DNA from: Antedon mediterranea
Lineage: Eukaryota; Echinodermata; Crinoidea; Comatulida; Antedonidae
Length of the DNA stretch: 64,000 bases
Reading direction: 5' to 3'
NCBI RefSeq assembly: GCF_964355755.1
Contig: NC_092674.1
Location: forward strand, 11,413,001 to 11,477,000
Position numbers and translations under genes: made by a program. Every line of letters begins with the position of its first letter. Positions within the stretch are counted from its first letter, which is position 1. The notes under the pieces are model-generated. The model had not been told where the DNA came from, ran no database searches, and saw only the letters and a list, made by a program, of their open reading frames with translations. Of this stretch, positions 24,092 through 36,400 are shown in pieces.

Positions 24092-26758
24092 AAGTTACTT
24101 ATTAGTATTACTATGCCGTGATTTGATGCTGTTTTATTCGATTAGGAACTTCTTTTGACTTTGATCAACAAACAAATCTTTTACATTTTATTGGTGACAA
24201 AAAATGAAAACTTATTTACTTAACGTTTGAAATTCTATGTTGTAAATTAAATAATTACACTAATTGAAAATAACAGTAGGACTACTCTACTCAACAAAAA
24301 TTCCAAATCAAATATGCCAAATTTGAATTGTTATGGATTGCTACATTCAGCTTTCTGCTGCATCTCTGTTGTGACTGTGAGGAGGCTAGGCCTACTAGTA
24401 GGAGGCTAGAGTACTTAGGCTAGCCAGTAGGTAGTACTAGCTAGGGTACTAGTAGTAGGCCTAGCTAGGGCCTACTCTCTAGTCTAGGTAGGCCTAGCTA
24501 GGAGGCCTAGCTAGGGCCTAGCCTACCTAGGCCTAGCTTTAGCTAGGAGGCCGAGGCCTTCTATAGTATAGGGAATGCTAGGCTAGGCCTACTAGGCTAG
24601 GCCAGGCCTCACTTTATTATCAACCTGATTAGGCCTATATAAAATAATGTTTTAAATATAATACCATAGTCTTCTACCATATAGGCCTAGGCTAGGCCTA
24701 GATACAGTAACACAGCTAGGAAGATCGGAAGATCAGGGAGTTAACAACTCCCTGGGAAGATCAACAACAAGCTAAGAGGGGAAAATCCCGTTGCGGCTGT
24801 TGTGCAGCGCAAGCGCAGTACAATTTGTTATTATAAGTAAACTGCGTTACTATGCGTTACATTTTCCTACAGTTGCGTCAGAAAAACAATCGTAGGCCTG
24901 ATTTAAAAAAAGGCAACGGCCAAAGTCCATAATTGTCTGTCCAGGCATCTCAGACAAAAGGTTTTTGTTAAATTTATCATTATGATTTTGTCTTTCATAT
25001 AGCCCAATGTGAAATTATTTTCCTGATGAATAGGCCTAATGAACCAAAAACAAATGTTTTACCGCTACAAATAGGCTACCGGCACACTACTAGTACTAGC
25101 CTAGGCCTTATATAGTAGGCCTACAACAAAATAATTTTATACAGAAATATAGATGTTGAGTAGAAAAGCAAACTATGACTTTTAGAAGAAACTTGCTAAT
25201 TAATTTAAAGCTAACTATCTTCCAATATAACAAAAAAAGAAAGGATATTATAGAAAATGAAAAAAGAAATGTAGGCCTAATGGAGACTGGCACAGGAAGC
25301 TTAACAAGAGAAGACAATAGATGGTCAAGAGGCACATAGAACCAAAACCGAGAGAGGAAGATAAAAAAGGTGGAGAGATAAAACCACCAAATATGCTAAA
25401 CAACCTGGACGAGAATTTCACATTACAGAAGTAAAAAAAAGACCCAGAAAGCATATACATTCGTATTTCTTGAAAGCAGCAGAAGTTATCATTGATCCAC
25501 CAACAAGCGCATAAATCTGAAGTAAGGCAAAAGTCTTACAAATAGAAGGCAGGCAGCAACTGATGACAGTCAGTGCTAGATAAGTGGATATCTATAACTG
25601 ACAAAGAAGGAGGTGTGATTTAGCGAACTAAAGTAAAGGCACACATCAAAGACTATGAATAAAATACAAGCATATGCTATCGATTCTAATCGTTTCAAAT
25701 GGATTGTGTCTTACTTAGAATGAAGCAGTGTCGATTGGACAATGTAAATAATAAGCTTAGAAAATATTTTTTTTTTGCACAGAACATTCCTCCGACTTAC
25801 TTAGCATCGCGTTTGGAACAATTTGGAAAATCGCTAAGGCAGATACGGGGCCAAACATTAATGCTCCAACCCATTCTTCTAAATGAATCTGGTGAAAATA
25901 TAAAATGGAGATGGCACCCATAATGGGCTTCTGTAGAAGAGGCATATAAAGCTTGCCAAGAACGTATTCATTGTGACTGTAAACCATTTGTAATAATGGA
26001 AATTGTAAATGTTGAATCGGCGTAAATTTAGTTGCACTAAATTATGAATTCTAAAAAACGAATTTGGATAAATATACAAAATACACATGTCAGTAAGCCA
26101 AATAACTAATTGTTCAACTGTTAAAAATGATACCAAACACGACAATATTTGGAAAGTTTAAAAATGTGATCTTGTTTTGATATGTCCGTAAATATTAATT
26201 TAGTAGTAGTAGCCCATTATGTTCTTCCAAATGGCAGATTATAAACTGCGAATTCGGATCGGGTTCGCCCCTAATCTTTGTAAGTACCTTAAATCATGTA
26301 TGCCAGACAGAACTCATAACTGTTGAATTCGCACGAATATAAACGCAACAATTAATCAATGCACTTGCATTGTGTGCCAGATTGGCGACAATTAGGTACA
26401 AGTAAAACTACTTGTTTTTTTTTGCATTAAAAAATGTTTCTCTTTTGAATTGCACTGCTCAAAAGGAAATGGGTATACTGATTTGAATTGGGCTCACATA
26501 TCACTAGCACAATACAACTGCAATAACTCAATTAGAGTGCCGCGTTCGAGAACAAAACATAGCTGTTTATCCAGGTCGTCGATATTGCGCTTTAAACCAC
26601 GGCATAACCATCTCAAAGCGCAGTGACAAATTCAACAATAGTTATTTCACAGTTATAAACAGACCAAAAGCCCAACCGTACGGTAGGCCTAACGTACCGC
26701 ATATATAACCGTTGAGAAATAACTTATTTCCTTATAGGCTACCTACATTAAATTTAAA
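24092..26758. other. Intergenic region between CMTR2 and the KCNMB-like gene
   Basis: The two genes diverge here, so both promoters should lie within. 24370-24720 is a dense tract of AGGCCT and CTAG motifs. 24780-24900 has several CGs and may be the CMTR2 promoter. No coding exon is convincing; the ORFs at 25.1-26.1 kb lack similarity and splice context. Confidence 0.4.
24370..24720. repeat. AGGCCTAG/CTAGGCCT palindromic tract
   Basis: About 350 bases built almost wholly of overlapping TAGGCCTA, CTAGCTAG, AGGCC and TAGTA words in irregular order with no fixed period. Smaller clusters occur at 2790-2840, 8680, 32030-32170, 33360 and 38390-38450. The motif is its own reverse complement. Confidence 0.7.
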
Positions 26759-27925
26759 ATGGGGACAGACGACGCTCTATCCGGGTTAATTTCATTAGGT
26801 GTAACGGTGGGTTTGTGTCTTGCTATCTACTATGTTATTCCTTTTGTTAAAACCAAAGACTACAAGGAAGGCGTGTGCACCGTGGTCGAGCACAATGTCA
26901 CAATAATAAGTGATCCTGAATGTGAATGCTATGACGACTACAAGTTGTTTTGCAAAGAAGGAAACTATCCGTGTTTGATGATTACTGTATTAGTTCTTGA
27001 TGCAGAGTTACAGAACAGAACTGCCATGCTGTACAAAAGTGATAAAGATTATGTTCAAGACAGTAAGGTAGGTGTCTCAGGTTAGATACAACAGTGATTT
27101 ATTCCCCCTCACCACTTATGCCTAAACATTAAATGAAGATGGATATGGAAGGTTGATAGGTGTTAGAAGTTCCTTCGACCTAAGCATATTTTGAAATGGC
27201 ACTTAAAAATATATAAGTCTCCAGGACCAGCCCTACCATGACTAGGGTTGACCTATAAGCAAATGTTGAAAATAAAGCTGCTATAGAGGTCCTAGGAAAT
27301 TGCACTCGATGTTCTTTGAAATATGAAACGAAATAAAGTCTCAGGACCATCTCTACCATGGTAGGTGCTTACCTATAGAAAAATAGAGCTACCAGATCAT
27401 CATAATTGCACATTTTGAAAATGGCCGTACCAATCCCTGAGGTTGGCCAAAATCATATCAATGCAAATTAAATAATTAATGATATTATAAAACAGATACG
27501 TTTAGATTTCAACTTCCTAGTTTTCTAATCAATAAAACAAACACAAGAAGATTTACAATCGTGCCAATGGAGAACAGGATAGTATATCCAGGGAGATGTA
27601 AAATAAATTTATTTATTTAGTCTGGTATATCCATGGTATATCTAAAACATCCCTTTCCTCATTTTAGTGTTCTTATCCAATATGCGACTCTTACGATCTT
27701 GGAAAAAAGAGGGAAACAGAAGAATACTCTGAATTTCGTGAAGAATACACAATTGTTGACAAAATGTTTGACTGTTTTTACGACGAGGAAAAGGATGAGG
27801 CAGTAATTGAGAGAAAGGTCACAAAAGCTCAAGCCATTGGAGCTTGTATTGGATTAGCACTCCTTGGATTAATTTCAGTATTGTTAATTGTATTTATTTT
27901 GTACCTCATTCATAAAAATTGTTAA
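26759..27925 (+). CDS. BK channel beta-subunit-like (KCNMB-type) two-TM protein
   Basis: Two exons: 26759-27067 and 27668-27925, joined in phase (AAG|gtaggt, ttttag|TGT), 188 aa; vertebrate KCNMB1 is about 191. KCNMB proteins bind Slo1 calcium-activated potassium channels in the plasma membrane and tune their gating. Residues 7-30 and 157-184 are hydrophobic membrane segments with both ends cytoplasmic. The ~125-residue loop between them has eight cysteines (40, 55, 57, 65, 72, 104, 109, 139) in the family order: C-T-V near the start, three Cys before YPC, then KCSY-x-x-C, then a last Cys before TM2. N-glycosylation sequons lie at N46 and N86. The second exon starts exactly at the KCSY cysteine. 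No close orthologue symbol can be assigned. Alternative: an unrelated two-TM protein, unlikely given the cysteine pattern. Confidence 0.85.
27185..27425. repeat. Two diverged ~130-bp direct repeats in the KCNMB-like intron
   Basis: TTTGAAAT, then AATATATAAGTCTCCAGGAC, then CCTACCATG recurs as TTTGAAATATGAAACG, then TAAAGTCTCAGGACC, then CTACCATGG, with following GACCTATA/TTACCTATA also shared. A tandem duplication, or two copies of an unknown repeat. Confidence 0.5.
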
Positions 27926-28055
27926 ATGTTTCAATATAATAATATTCTGTATAAAGTAATGGTAGTTCATAACGTTGTTGTTTTTTTCTTAGGCGGTGTG
28001 GCCGTCTATTTGTATACTCTGTAAATAACAATTTTATTTTGCATGGCAAAATTAA

Positions 28056-28225
28056 TATGTTGATATAAAGTTCGCGGTACACCACGTGTATTAATATACT
28101 GTAATATAGTTCTTAAAAGACTGTTGAGTTTCTTGACGTTTCGATCAATATACTTACTTTAATCGTCCTCAGGAGTGAGAATGCAGAAAGTCCAGTAAGT
28201 TGGGATCAAACTTTATATCAACATA
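28056..28225. repeat. 170-bp fold-back element with 17-bp perfect ends
   Basis: TATGTTGATATAAAGTT is repeated inverted at the other end (28209-28225). Between them lies unique sequence including GTACACCACGTG. It looks like a small palindromic repeat. It is downstream of the KCNMB-like gene. Confidence 0.5.
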
Positions 28226-28381
28226 CATAAAAGTCGACGTCATGATATATAATTACATATTTTCATATGAAAATTAAAGATTTATTTTGTTTACTGTTCA
28301 TTTATAAGTTGATTACCTTGAGTTACGTTGAATTACCTTGAAATTAAGGCTAAAGCAAATTGCTTATTCGCCTCTCTGGAA

Positions 28382-28615
28382 TTACAAATCTCTTACATAC
28401 GGCTGAAACTTCTGGTGGTGGTTTTTCCAGTGTTCTTTCAAATTAGACTTAAATTGATTCAATGACTTTGACTCTACAACAACTCTCGGAAAAACGTTCC
28501 AATCGTTAACTACCCTTGCTCCAAAATTATTTGATTCCCATTTAGTTTTGACCCGCGGCTTTGATAGTTTGAAAAAATGACCTCTAGTATAATCAATATA
28601 ATTGATGTTTAGTTT
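28382..28615 (-). pseudogene. LINE ORF2 C-terminal relic
   Basis: The minus-strand frame reads HFFKLSKPRVKTKWESNNFG, then ARVVNDWNVFPRVVV, then SLNQFKSNLKEHW, and ends at TAA (28384-28382). The pattern F-F...R-V-V-N-x-W-N-x-x-P-x-x-V-V...S-L-N-x-F-K-x-x-L-x-x-H-W is typical of the extreme C-terminus of Jockey/CR1-type non-LTR polymerases. The upstream part is missing, as in a 5'-truncated insertion. Confidence 0.7.
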
Positions 28616-30172
28616 ACTGATGATTAATTAGATGGATGTACACATTTTTCATTGTTGCTAAATTTTCCATTCATGTACAATGTTCCATTGTTGGTACTGT
28701 AGTATACATTTCATATTGTTAGTTTTTATTGTAAAGTTTTAAACATTGCTTTAGTCACACAAACTTCATGGTTAAACTTAATATTGTTTTCGTCTATCAA
28801 CTAAGAACCAATTATTAACCACGGGACCTTATCACGTAGGCCTGTAGGCATAATATATGTTTATAAAGGATGACAAAATCAAAAGTCAATTTCACGGCCG
28901 ATACAAAGTAAATAATTTGTTTGAACATCATTGTTCCCCTATAAAAAGTTTAATGAATGAATGCTTTTCAAGAATTTATTTAATTCATAAAAAACTTGAG
29001 AAATAATTCAAATGCCGTTTATATAAATATAATGGATAAACCACTGGAGCTGTAACTTCATGTTAACAAAGAATAATATTCCTATTGAATTCTTACTTAT
29101 TTTTGTTTGAAACTAACAACAATAGAACTTAGGCTTACAAAAATCAGAAGATCTTCAATCCATCTTTTTTATCGGTCTAATTTATATAAACATGAACATC
29201 AGAAAATGTTAATACACTGCAGTTAAAATACATCATCAAACTTAAATGTTCGTGTATGCGTAGTTTCATTTTTAGGTAAGAAACTGTGTTTTGTTGTCTT
29301 TCGTTTCACGTGTGAACTATGTATCGGATGAATTAATTCTGTTTTCACAAAATGGTGTATAGCGCCCTCAATTGACCAAAATGTATAGCGCCCTCGCGTG
29401 ACCAGATCAAGAGGAAAGTGCGCGATCTGCTCGCATTTTTATTTACAACCGTGTATGTGTCAAAGGTTATGGGCGGCCATTAGGGCCAAAATAGACAAAC
29501 GTTGCCGTACTCAACAATTCCGCTCCGGTAAGCCAAACAAATGGCGTTAAAGACATGATTCCTTACGGTGGCCCACAACTGTCACGCACACTATAACACA
29601 GAATCACACAATTCCTTGATTGACAAACAAATATTGCCAGGACAAACATTGCCCCCTAAGGACAAATTGGCGTACAGTCTAACTAAATGTAAACGTTGAG
29701 GGCATCATGCAACCACTAAGAAATATACAGAGGGAAACGAAACATGAAACTTTTCTGCGAAACTTTTGATTGATTAGAGTCATCAACTCCGAGTAGTGTT
29801 CAAATTGTATGGCATCTCTCTACATAACCCATCTAAAATATATTGCACTTGATTTAGATTAATTTCCTCATTTTCGAGAGATTGCATGACTAAAATTACT
29901 AATCAGGTTTCAAGAAATATTGGAGTAATGATGAAACTTCAATATATTTTACCAACAAATATTTCATTATATAATGGTTCTTCCATATTTGTCATATTGT
30001 AATTTGTTATGGGGGAACTATTACAAATAGGCTAAACATTTTCAATGCCCATGAACTACCACGGTAACTACAAAGTTGGACCATCTCTACATAATCATGG
30101 CATATAAAATTACGGTGAATGCACGAAAGTTGAGAGAGTGTTACAAGTAATATAATAATTAGTTATTATTAA
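28616..30172. other. Gene-free stretch
   Basis: No coding exon recognised. A short direct repeat (TGTATAGCGCCCTC, 29353 and 29381) and a patch with CG dinucleotides near 29390-29480 are the only features of note. Confidence 0.4.
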
Positions 30173-32624
30173 AGATGTATTGTCCCCCAAAAAATGAAAA
30201 ATAAAGATGGAAAAAATCAAATTTTGAATAGACCGTTTTGTAGTTAACATAAAGTTATTCACTTCCACCGAAAAAAAATCCGAAAAAAATATTGATTTCG
30301 CTTATAAAAAAATCAAAATAAGTTTACCATTTTTTCGAACTCGTCGGCTCAGAAATTAGGCCGGTAGAGCTAACTCATACATATGCATGATATGTTAATG
30401 AGCATCCACACAGCAGAGATCTGATCTAACAATGGACGATGCACGTTGTACAACAACACCACCAGAGATCGACGCTACTCGACTGTGGGTTTCCCTGGCC
30501 GGCCTGATCGTATAAATATGTAAAGCTGAGCTGTTAATTTGTCGGTAGGTAGGCCTAGACGGTTATTTTAAATATAATAATATATATAACGCAATAATAA
30601 CAGGAAGGTAAATTAATTAACTTAGCCTGGGATTTTTTCAGTTCAGGGCTAGGCCTAGAATAATTAATACATGCTGCTGCATATTACTAGGCTAGTAGCA
30701 AGCAGACTGTGACAATCAGGTCCCTGCAGAAGATGCCCAGCTAGGCCCTATACATTGTACTCTTCATAGACTGGCCTAGGCTATATGCCATCAATCTTAG
30801 CTACATTCCGAAAATACAGCCAGCTTGCTGTACCATATATATTTACAGGTGAAGCTTGTTTAACTAATTTTTATGATAAAAATAAAACAAACATTTTTCA
30901 GGGAAAATGGTTGCAATACAAGCCTGAAATGGAGAACCTTCCAGCAGCACTGTACAAGTAGACAGAGGGGAAAAGCCAGCTTAGCCATTTTACAACACAA
31001 ACAAATGTTCTCTGTACTGTAGTAAGTCAAATATTTATTTTCTCTTTTTATAAGTTATAACATTATAAGTAATGTGTTTTAATTACCATAGAAAGGTAGT
31101 ATATGTACTTATTTGACTATATGTCAAAGTAAGCAATTTCACTAGCACAATTTTGCACTAAATATGCATGATCTATTTTTTCCAGATTTTCATACTTTGC
31201 TTTTACTTTTTTTAAAGACGTTGATGAAGACTGGAACAGAGGTCACCCAAAGACAACAATGATAGACTCGGTATTGGAATATGATTGGATATTGCAGGAA
31301 AAATATTTCCGACTCTCCTGCTGCATTCGGCCAATATGTTCTTGTCCAGCTTGTAAAATATTGTATAATTTTGTTTGTATTATATGTACAGTATATTATT
31401 TTGTAAACATAACATTCAATAAATAAAAAAAAACTACTACAACAGTACACAGGATAAATTCTTCAAATTTACTTACACTTCATAATTTTACTGTAAATAT
31501 TACAGTGCAAAAGGAGTTAATAAAATATATATATACAGTATATCTTATTGAATTCCTGTATTGTTTTTTGTGTCAATTTGTCTACTAATTATCAATGTGT
31601 TGATTGTGGCAGTAATTACGACAGCTATAGTCTTCTAAGATCGCTCACATCCATTACAAAGTGTCATTTTAATAGTAAGAAACGTTTCAATAAATTGTGA
31701 ATGTTGCCACTGTACGATACATTTTATGTTTCTCACTACTTGCTCTTATTGTTCAATCAATCAACCTAAAAAAAAAGAAATTTGTGTCAAAATATCTGCA
31801 TAAAATGTTTATTTGCGGAATGTTAATTTGAACCTATTGCATTTGATAAAGAAAATATTTTTAAAATATTGCATCAGTAAAACATCCAAAACAATATTTA
31901 GATTTTCTTTTTTTTTAAATTTTCACTGCCGAATAGATAGTTGAAATCTTTAAAAATTAAACCAATTCATCATGATAGAAACAAAAATACATCCCTTCTG
32001 GTGGTGGTCTACTGTAGCCCTAGCTAGCAGTGTACTGCCTAGGCCTACTACACTCTACTTCTAGAGACAGAAGTAGGCAGCAGTTTAGGCTACTCGAGAC
32101 TGTCAGTGCTAGTAGTAGTAGACTAGTAGTACAGTAGCAGCAAATTCGGGCCTAGGCCTAGCTAGGCCTCTCCTGTTAGCGAAACAAAAACTCACCTAAA
32201 TGAATAAGATTCAACATCAAAGTTACTAACTGTAATTCTAACTTAGCATTCTGCTAGCTATAGTTTTCGTGTTTTCTTCAAGATTCGTCTCGCATCACTA
32301 CTCGACTCTCTCGCACGCACGCATTGCTATCGTTGTTGGCTGTTGATTTGGAAAGCATCATCATCCACATGATGTATCCATACAATATGAATATTTATGA
32401 GCTAACTCAGGTCAAGGGTTAAATTAAACCGGAACACATTTGTCTTCCAGACAAATAGCTTCCGGTTGGTTAATTTTTGCATTAAATTGCGATTTTCCCG
32501 TGTAAAAAATTATTTTTTTCAATCCAAATTGAGGTCAAAGTGAATAACTTTTATGTGCAATTAAAATGGCCTATTCAACAAAAATATTGAAAAAAAAAAT
32601 TTTTTTCAGGGGGACAATACATCT
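30173..32624. mobile_element. 2.45-kb TTAA element, long member of the family
   Basis: The tips AGATGTATTGTCCCCC are exact inverted copies flanked by TTAA (30169-30172, 32625-32628). The arms extend ~200 bases, sharing TTGAATAG, AGTTATTCACTT and a GAG-TAGCTCATA block. The middle, with TAGGCCTA clusters at ~30650 and 32030-32170, shows no transposase frame. The much shorter relatives at 2.3, 19.9 and 36.9 kb keep only the arms, so this copy either retains more of a parent element or has captured unrelated DNA. Confidence 0.7.
32427..32467. repeat. Interrupted hairpin in the 2.45-kb element arm
   Basis: AACCGGAA-CAC-ATTTGTCT-TCC-AGACAAAT-AGC-TTCCGGTT: two perfect 8-bp stems in register, separated by a 3x3 internal loop and closed by a 3-base loop. 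Outer AATTAA/TTAATT adds pairing. It lies at the inner edge of the right arm. Confidence 0.6.
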
Positions 32625-32628
32625 TTAA

Positions 32629-33445
32629 ATTATTAAAATTAATAGATATTTAACAATAATTGTTTTTTTTCAGTAAAAAAACATACTCGTAGTCCTAAAT
32701 TCCTATAGGCCTACTTACTGGTACCGTATGCATTGTATACAGATCAACTATTTGTATATTATTGATTACAATAAATATTGATGGATTGACTTTTATTACC
32801 CATTTAGAAATAAACCATACGTAATGGATTATTATATAGGTATACACATTGTAGGCCTATTATTATTACCACTATATATTTATTCACTCTGATGAAGAAG
32901 TGTTTCTAAAGCTTGGTATTAAATTCTCTATCTCCGTCCGTCCAATGATAAACAATTAAATGTAAATAATTTAAAAAAGTTAAATTGATTTGCAAATAAA
33001 AAACATTTAAAATAAAAAAAATAGAATACGGGTAGATATTTCAGGTACCTAAACAATTCAAGGTAATTGAAACAGAAATTTGTATTCCAAAGCATATAAA
33101 TATGATTCATTTGTACTTTCTATATATAAGGATAAGATTACATTTTATAATGTTAATTCGTATTAAATCTTAATTTTACAATCATATTATTCTACTGCTT
33201 TAATAGCCTATTTCCTATACAATAACTTTCCGTATCCCTACTCGACGTGCGAGGCGCCCTTTAAATTTAGCTCCATGGATGTTGTCTCGCTTTTATTTGC
33301 ATTGTTCTTTTAGTGTACCTGGTTCCCTGCTGCCAAAGAGCTGACGTTTTGCTCAAGTTTCTAGGCCTAGCTATAGGCCATGCAGTAGTATTTATTATTA
33401 AATGATTATTTTAAGTCATTATACTGTATACTGTGATTTCCAAGA
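32629..33445. other. Upstream region of the SerRS-like gene
   Basis: No coding exon. Holds the presumed promoter and 5' UTR of the gene starting at 33446. No clear TATA or initiator could be picked. Confidence 0.4.
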
Positions 33446-36400
33446 ATGTTTTGTAGTCGTATTATTAGAAGGCATACATCCGGCTCGGTTGTTGTTAGTG
33501 CAAACAAGTTGTGCAGCAGGCCACGTGCGGCGGGATGGCCTAAGCCTAGGCCTACATCAAGTAGGCCTAAAACCCATGGTAACAGTTACACTGCCAGACC
33601 CAGTCGGCATCCACCCAGTCCTATGCCAATAATGATTGCCCTCCTCAACTATAGACTTGGTTTTGCCAATGATGTCAACAAAATGTATTATTCAACGTCC
33701 TTGTACACAACAGTGACTGAATCAAAAAAAGTGTCAATTGTTATGAAGCCCGAATTTGATTTCAATGAGTTGTTTGATGACAAAAATATAAAAAAACTGG
33801 AAGAAAGCATATCAAAAAGGAAGCTAAATTTTAATTTGAATAAACTTGTAAGTATTTGATTTTACAAACTCAAATCAAGGAGATGTCATCTGAATGTTTT
33901 CTGATATGGCGAACTGCGGGGACACGCCAGGGCGGTCGGTGTGAAAGGTACCAACATCAACTCGGGAGTTGTTAGATCAAAAGATCATCTTCACACAGTC
34001 AATCATGCTTTAGTTTTATTTAAAAATACTTTAAATATTTGTACAAAGTATATTCATTCCAAAAAATAATCAAGTATAAATAAAACATTTTAAATTATTA
34101 AATTAGAAATATCAATTAAAATTATCAAAATAGAGGGTGGTATTTACGATTTTATCAAAGAATATAAATCACAAGAATGAGTATTCCGCGATTTTTGCAT
34201 GATAAATTTGTAACAAAGAGCGAGGGCGAATGTATACAGACTAAATAAGACTTGATAAGAATAGATATTATACATGTCACATTAAATAGAATTATGATAA
34301 TATATTTTGCAATTGTAAAACATTTTATACAGCATTTAATAACGAACTAGTGTACATTCACTTCTACAGAAAATGATTTACTACCATGCTAAATTAGTTC
34401 ACAAAAAAGGCCTAACACAGCAACACCAAAAATCAACGAATCGTTACTCAGCACGGCCTATTCTTTACCATTGTCTCGCACTAATCTACGACCTGTAAAT
34501 TAAGGATTGTTTTTATGATATAAATTAGTATAAAATACATGTTATTACCGGTAATAGGATACAATGTTAAATTTCATTAACATTTATTTGTTTTACCAGA
34601 AACAAGTTAAATATAGGAATATTATTAAACTATCCTTCGTGAAAACGCATAAATACTGACACGCCCGGTCACGCTATCGTAGCGCCCGGTTGATAAAGTC
34701 GAACTGTTTATACGGCAGTTTTTACTAAATAAATTGCATAAAACGAACAATTAAATATCCAAATAGCATTTAACATGATGTTGGCATGTAGTTGATAACA
34801 TTTTTTATCATGAAAATACTACCGGTGGTCTAGCCTTTGATTAGTGAAACCGTCTCAAAAAGTTGTATACATCCCAGATACATCCTCACTTATGGTGGCG
34901 CCCTACCACATGGACAATATTACTGTTACAGGGAACATCGCTATAAAATTGATATATATATATTCTATATTCTTATCCACTCAACTAGAAATGTCTTTAA
35001 GATATCTTAACCATAAAAAAAAAACCACTTCTAGGTGAATTTTGAGCCAAATGTGGCTGAAGATGATATTATATTATTAAAAAACAAGTTATGGGTTGTT
35101 GATTTCCCTATAACCATTGTCATTTACTGCGAGTTTCCCATAATTTTAGACCAAATCATAATTCTGCAAAGTTTTTACTGTAAGTCTTTCCATATTTCCG
35201 TAATTGGGCCGAATTTCTGTAGTAATTATGGATGTTCCATAGTATTTGCTGTCTTATGTTGGGCCCAAATTATAAAAAATCTAGTTTCTACTCAAAAACA
35301 AATAGGCCTCCATCTAGGTATTTTATGATAGGTTAGTATTATTCTTGTTTTGCCTTGGCTGAGCTCATTGTGTCAACTAGATTCATTGCATACATTTGCA
35401 TTGACATATGACAGCATATGACCTTTTTTCCCGAAGTATACTTTGAATAAAGTGGTTTATCTTAAGCTGAGCTGTAGTACTGTATGTTTTGATATTTATC
35501 AATTGCAGATATACTTGTGGGAGAAATTAAAAGATGTTGAAGACAACATGAATTTTCTTAAATCAAAAAGAGAAATGCTAAAGGAAGAGGCTAAGAAATT
35601 TAGCAAACTGGTAAGTACAGCAATATAAGTTCAATTACAGTAAAATTCCTCCTTTGAGGGGACACCATTAAATGAATTAGGGTACGTTCACACGTACAGT
35701 GTAAGAAAGGCGTGGCAAAGAAGTCCAAAGGGTACGTTCACACATATGGCCTAAGAATGGCATGGCAAAGAAGTCCAAAGGGTACGTTCACACGTACTGC
35801 GTAAGTACCGTTTACGTTTTAAAAGTTAAACCCTTCGTTTCTTTTTAGATTTTACTCTGTCTTTATGACAATCTTTTGGGTTTTTTTAAACCATTTCTTG
35901 AAATATAGTCCGCACTTGATTTCTAAATCAATTCTTTCCTGAAAAAAAAACTCTGCTTTTGGCCATTATTTACTTTTATTTTACCATAAACAATTTATGC
36001 GCTTTTAGATCAAGAGCAGAGACCAGCTAAATAGCTTCTTTTTATATCGGCTATAAAATTTACAGTAAAACAAGAATTAATTGGTAAATATCTTGAAATA
36101 AGATCAAATCATTCAACTGTCGCTGGAATAAATAACTTCAGGTATGTGGCTTAGTGAGTTGCTTTGATAACGCCACTGCCTAGTTCACGTGCAAGGTGTA
36201 CGCCATACGTGTGGTGAACAGGATGTAACAAGTAATACCTCTATGGCAAAACCCCTAATCAGGGAAAATTTTGTTGGTCCCGAAGGTGGGACCCTAATAT
36301 ATGAGTTCTACTGTATTCAAAATTTAAGATGGAGAGTTCTAAATGGACAATAAATGGGAACAAAGATTTAGTGTCTTTTTCACTACATACTATAAATTTG

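Noticed and set aside
25108-26145. Several 70-90-codon ORFs between CMTR2 and the KCNMB-like gene
   Set aside because: Overlap each other on both strands, AT-biased composition, no motif and no splice-site support.
31190-31450. 86-codon minus-strand ORF as transposase of the long TTAA element
   Set aside because: Too short, no DDE/DDD motif and no similarity to piggyBac transposases.
33402-33632. 76-codon plus-strand ORF overlapping the SerRS-like start
   Set aside because: Out of frame with exon 1 and downstream exons; a shadow of the gene's presequence region.
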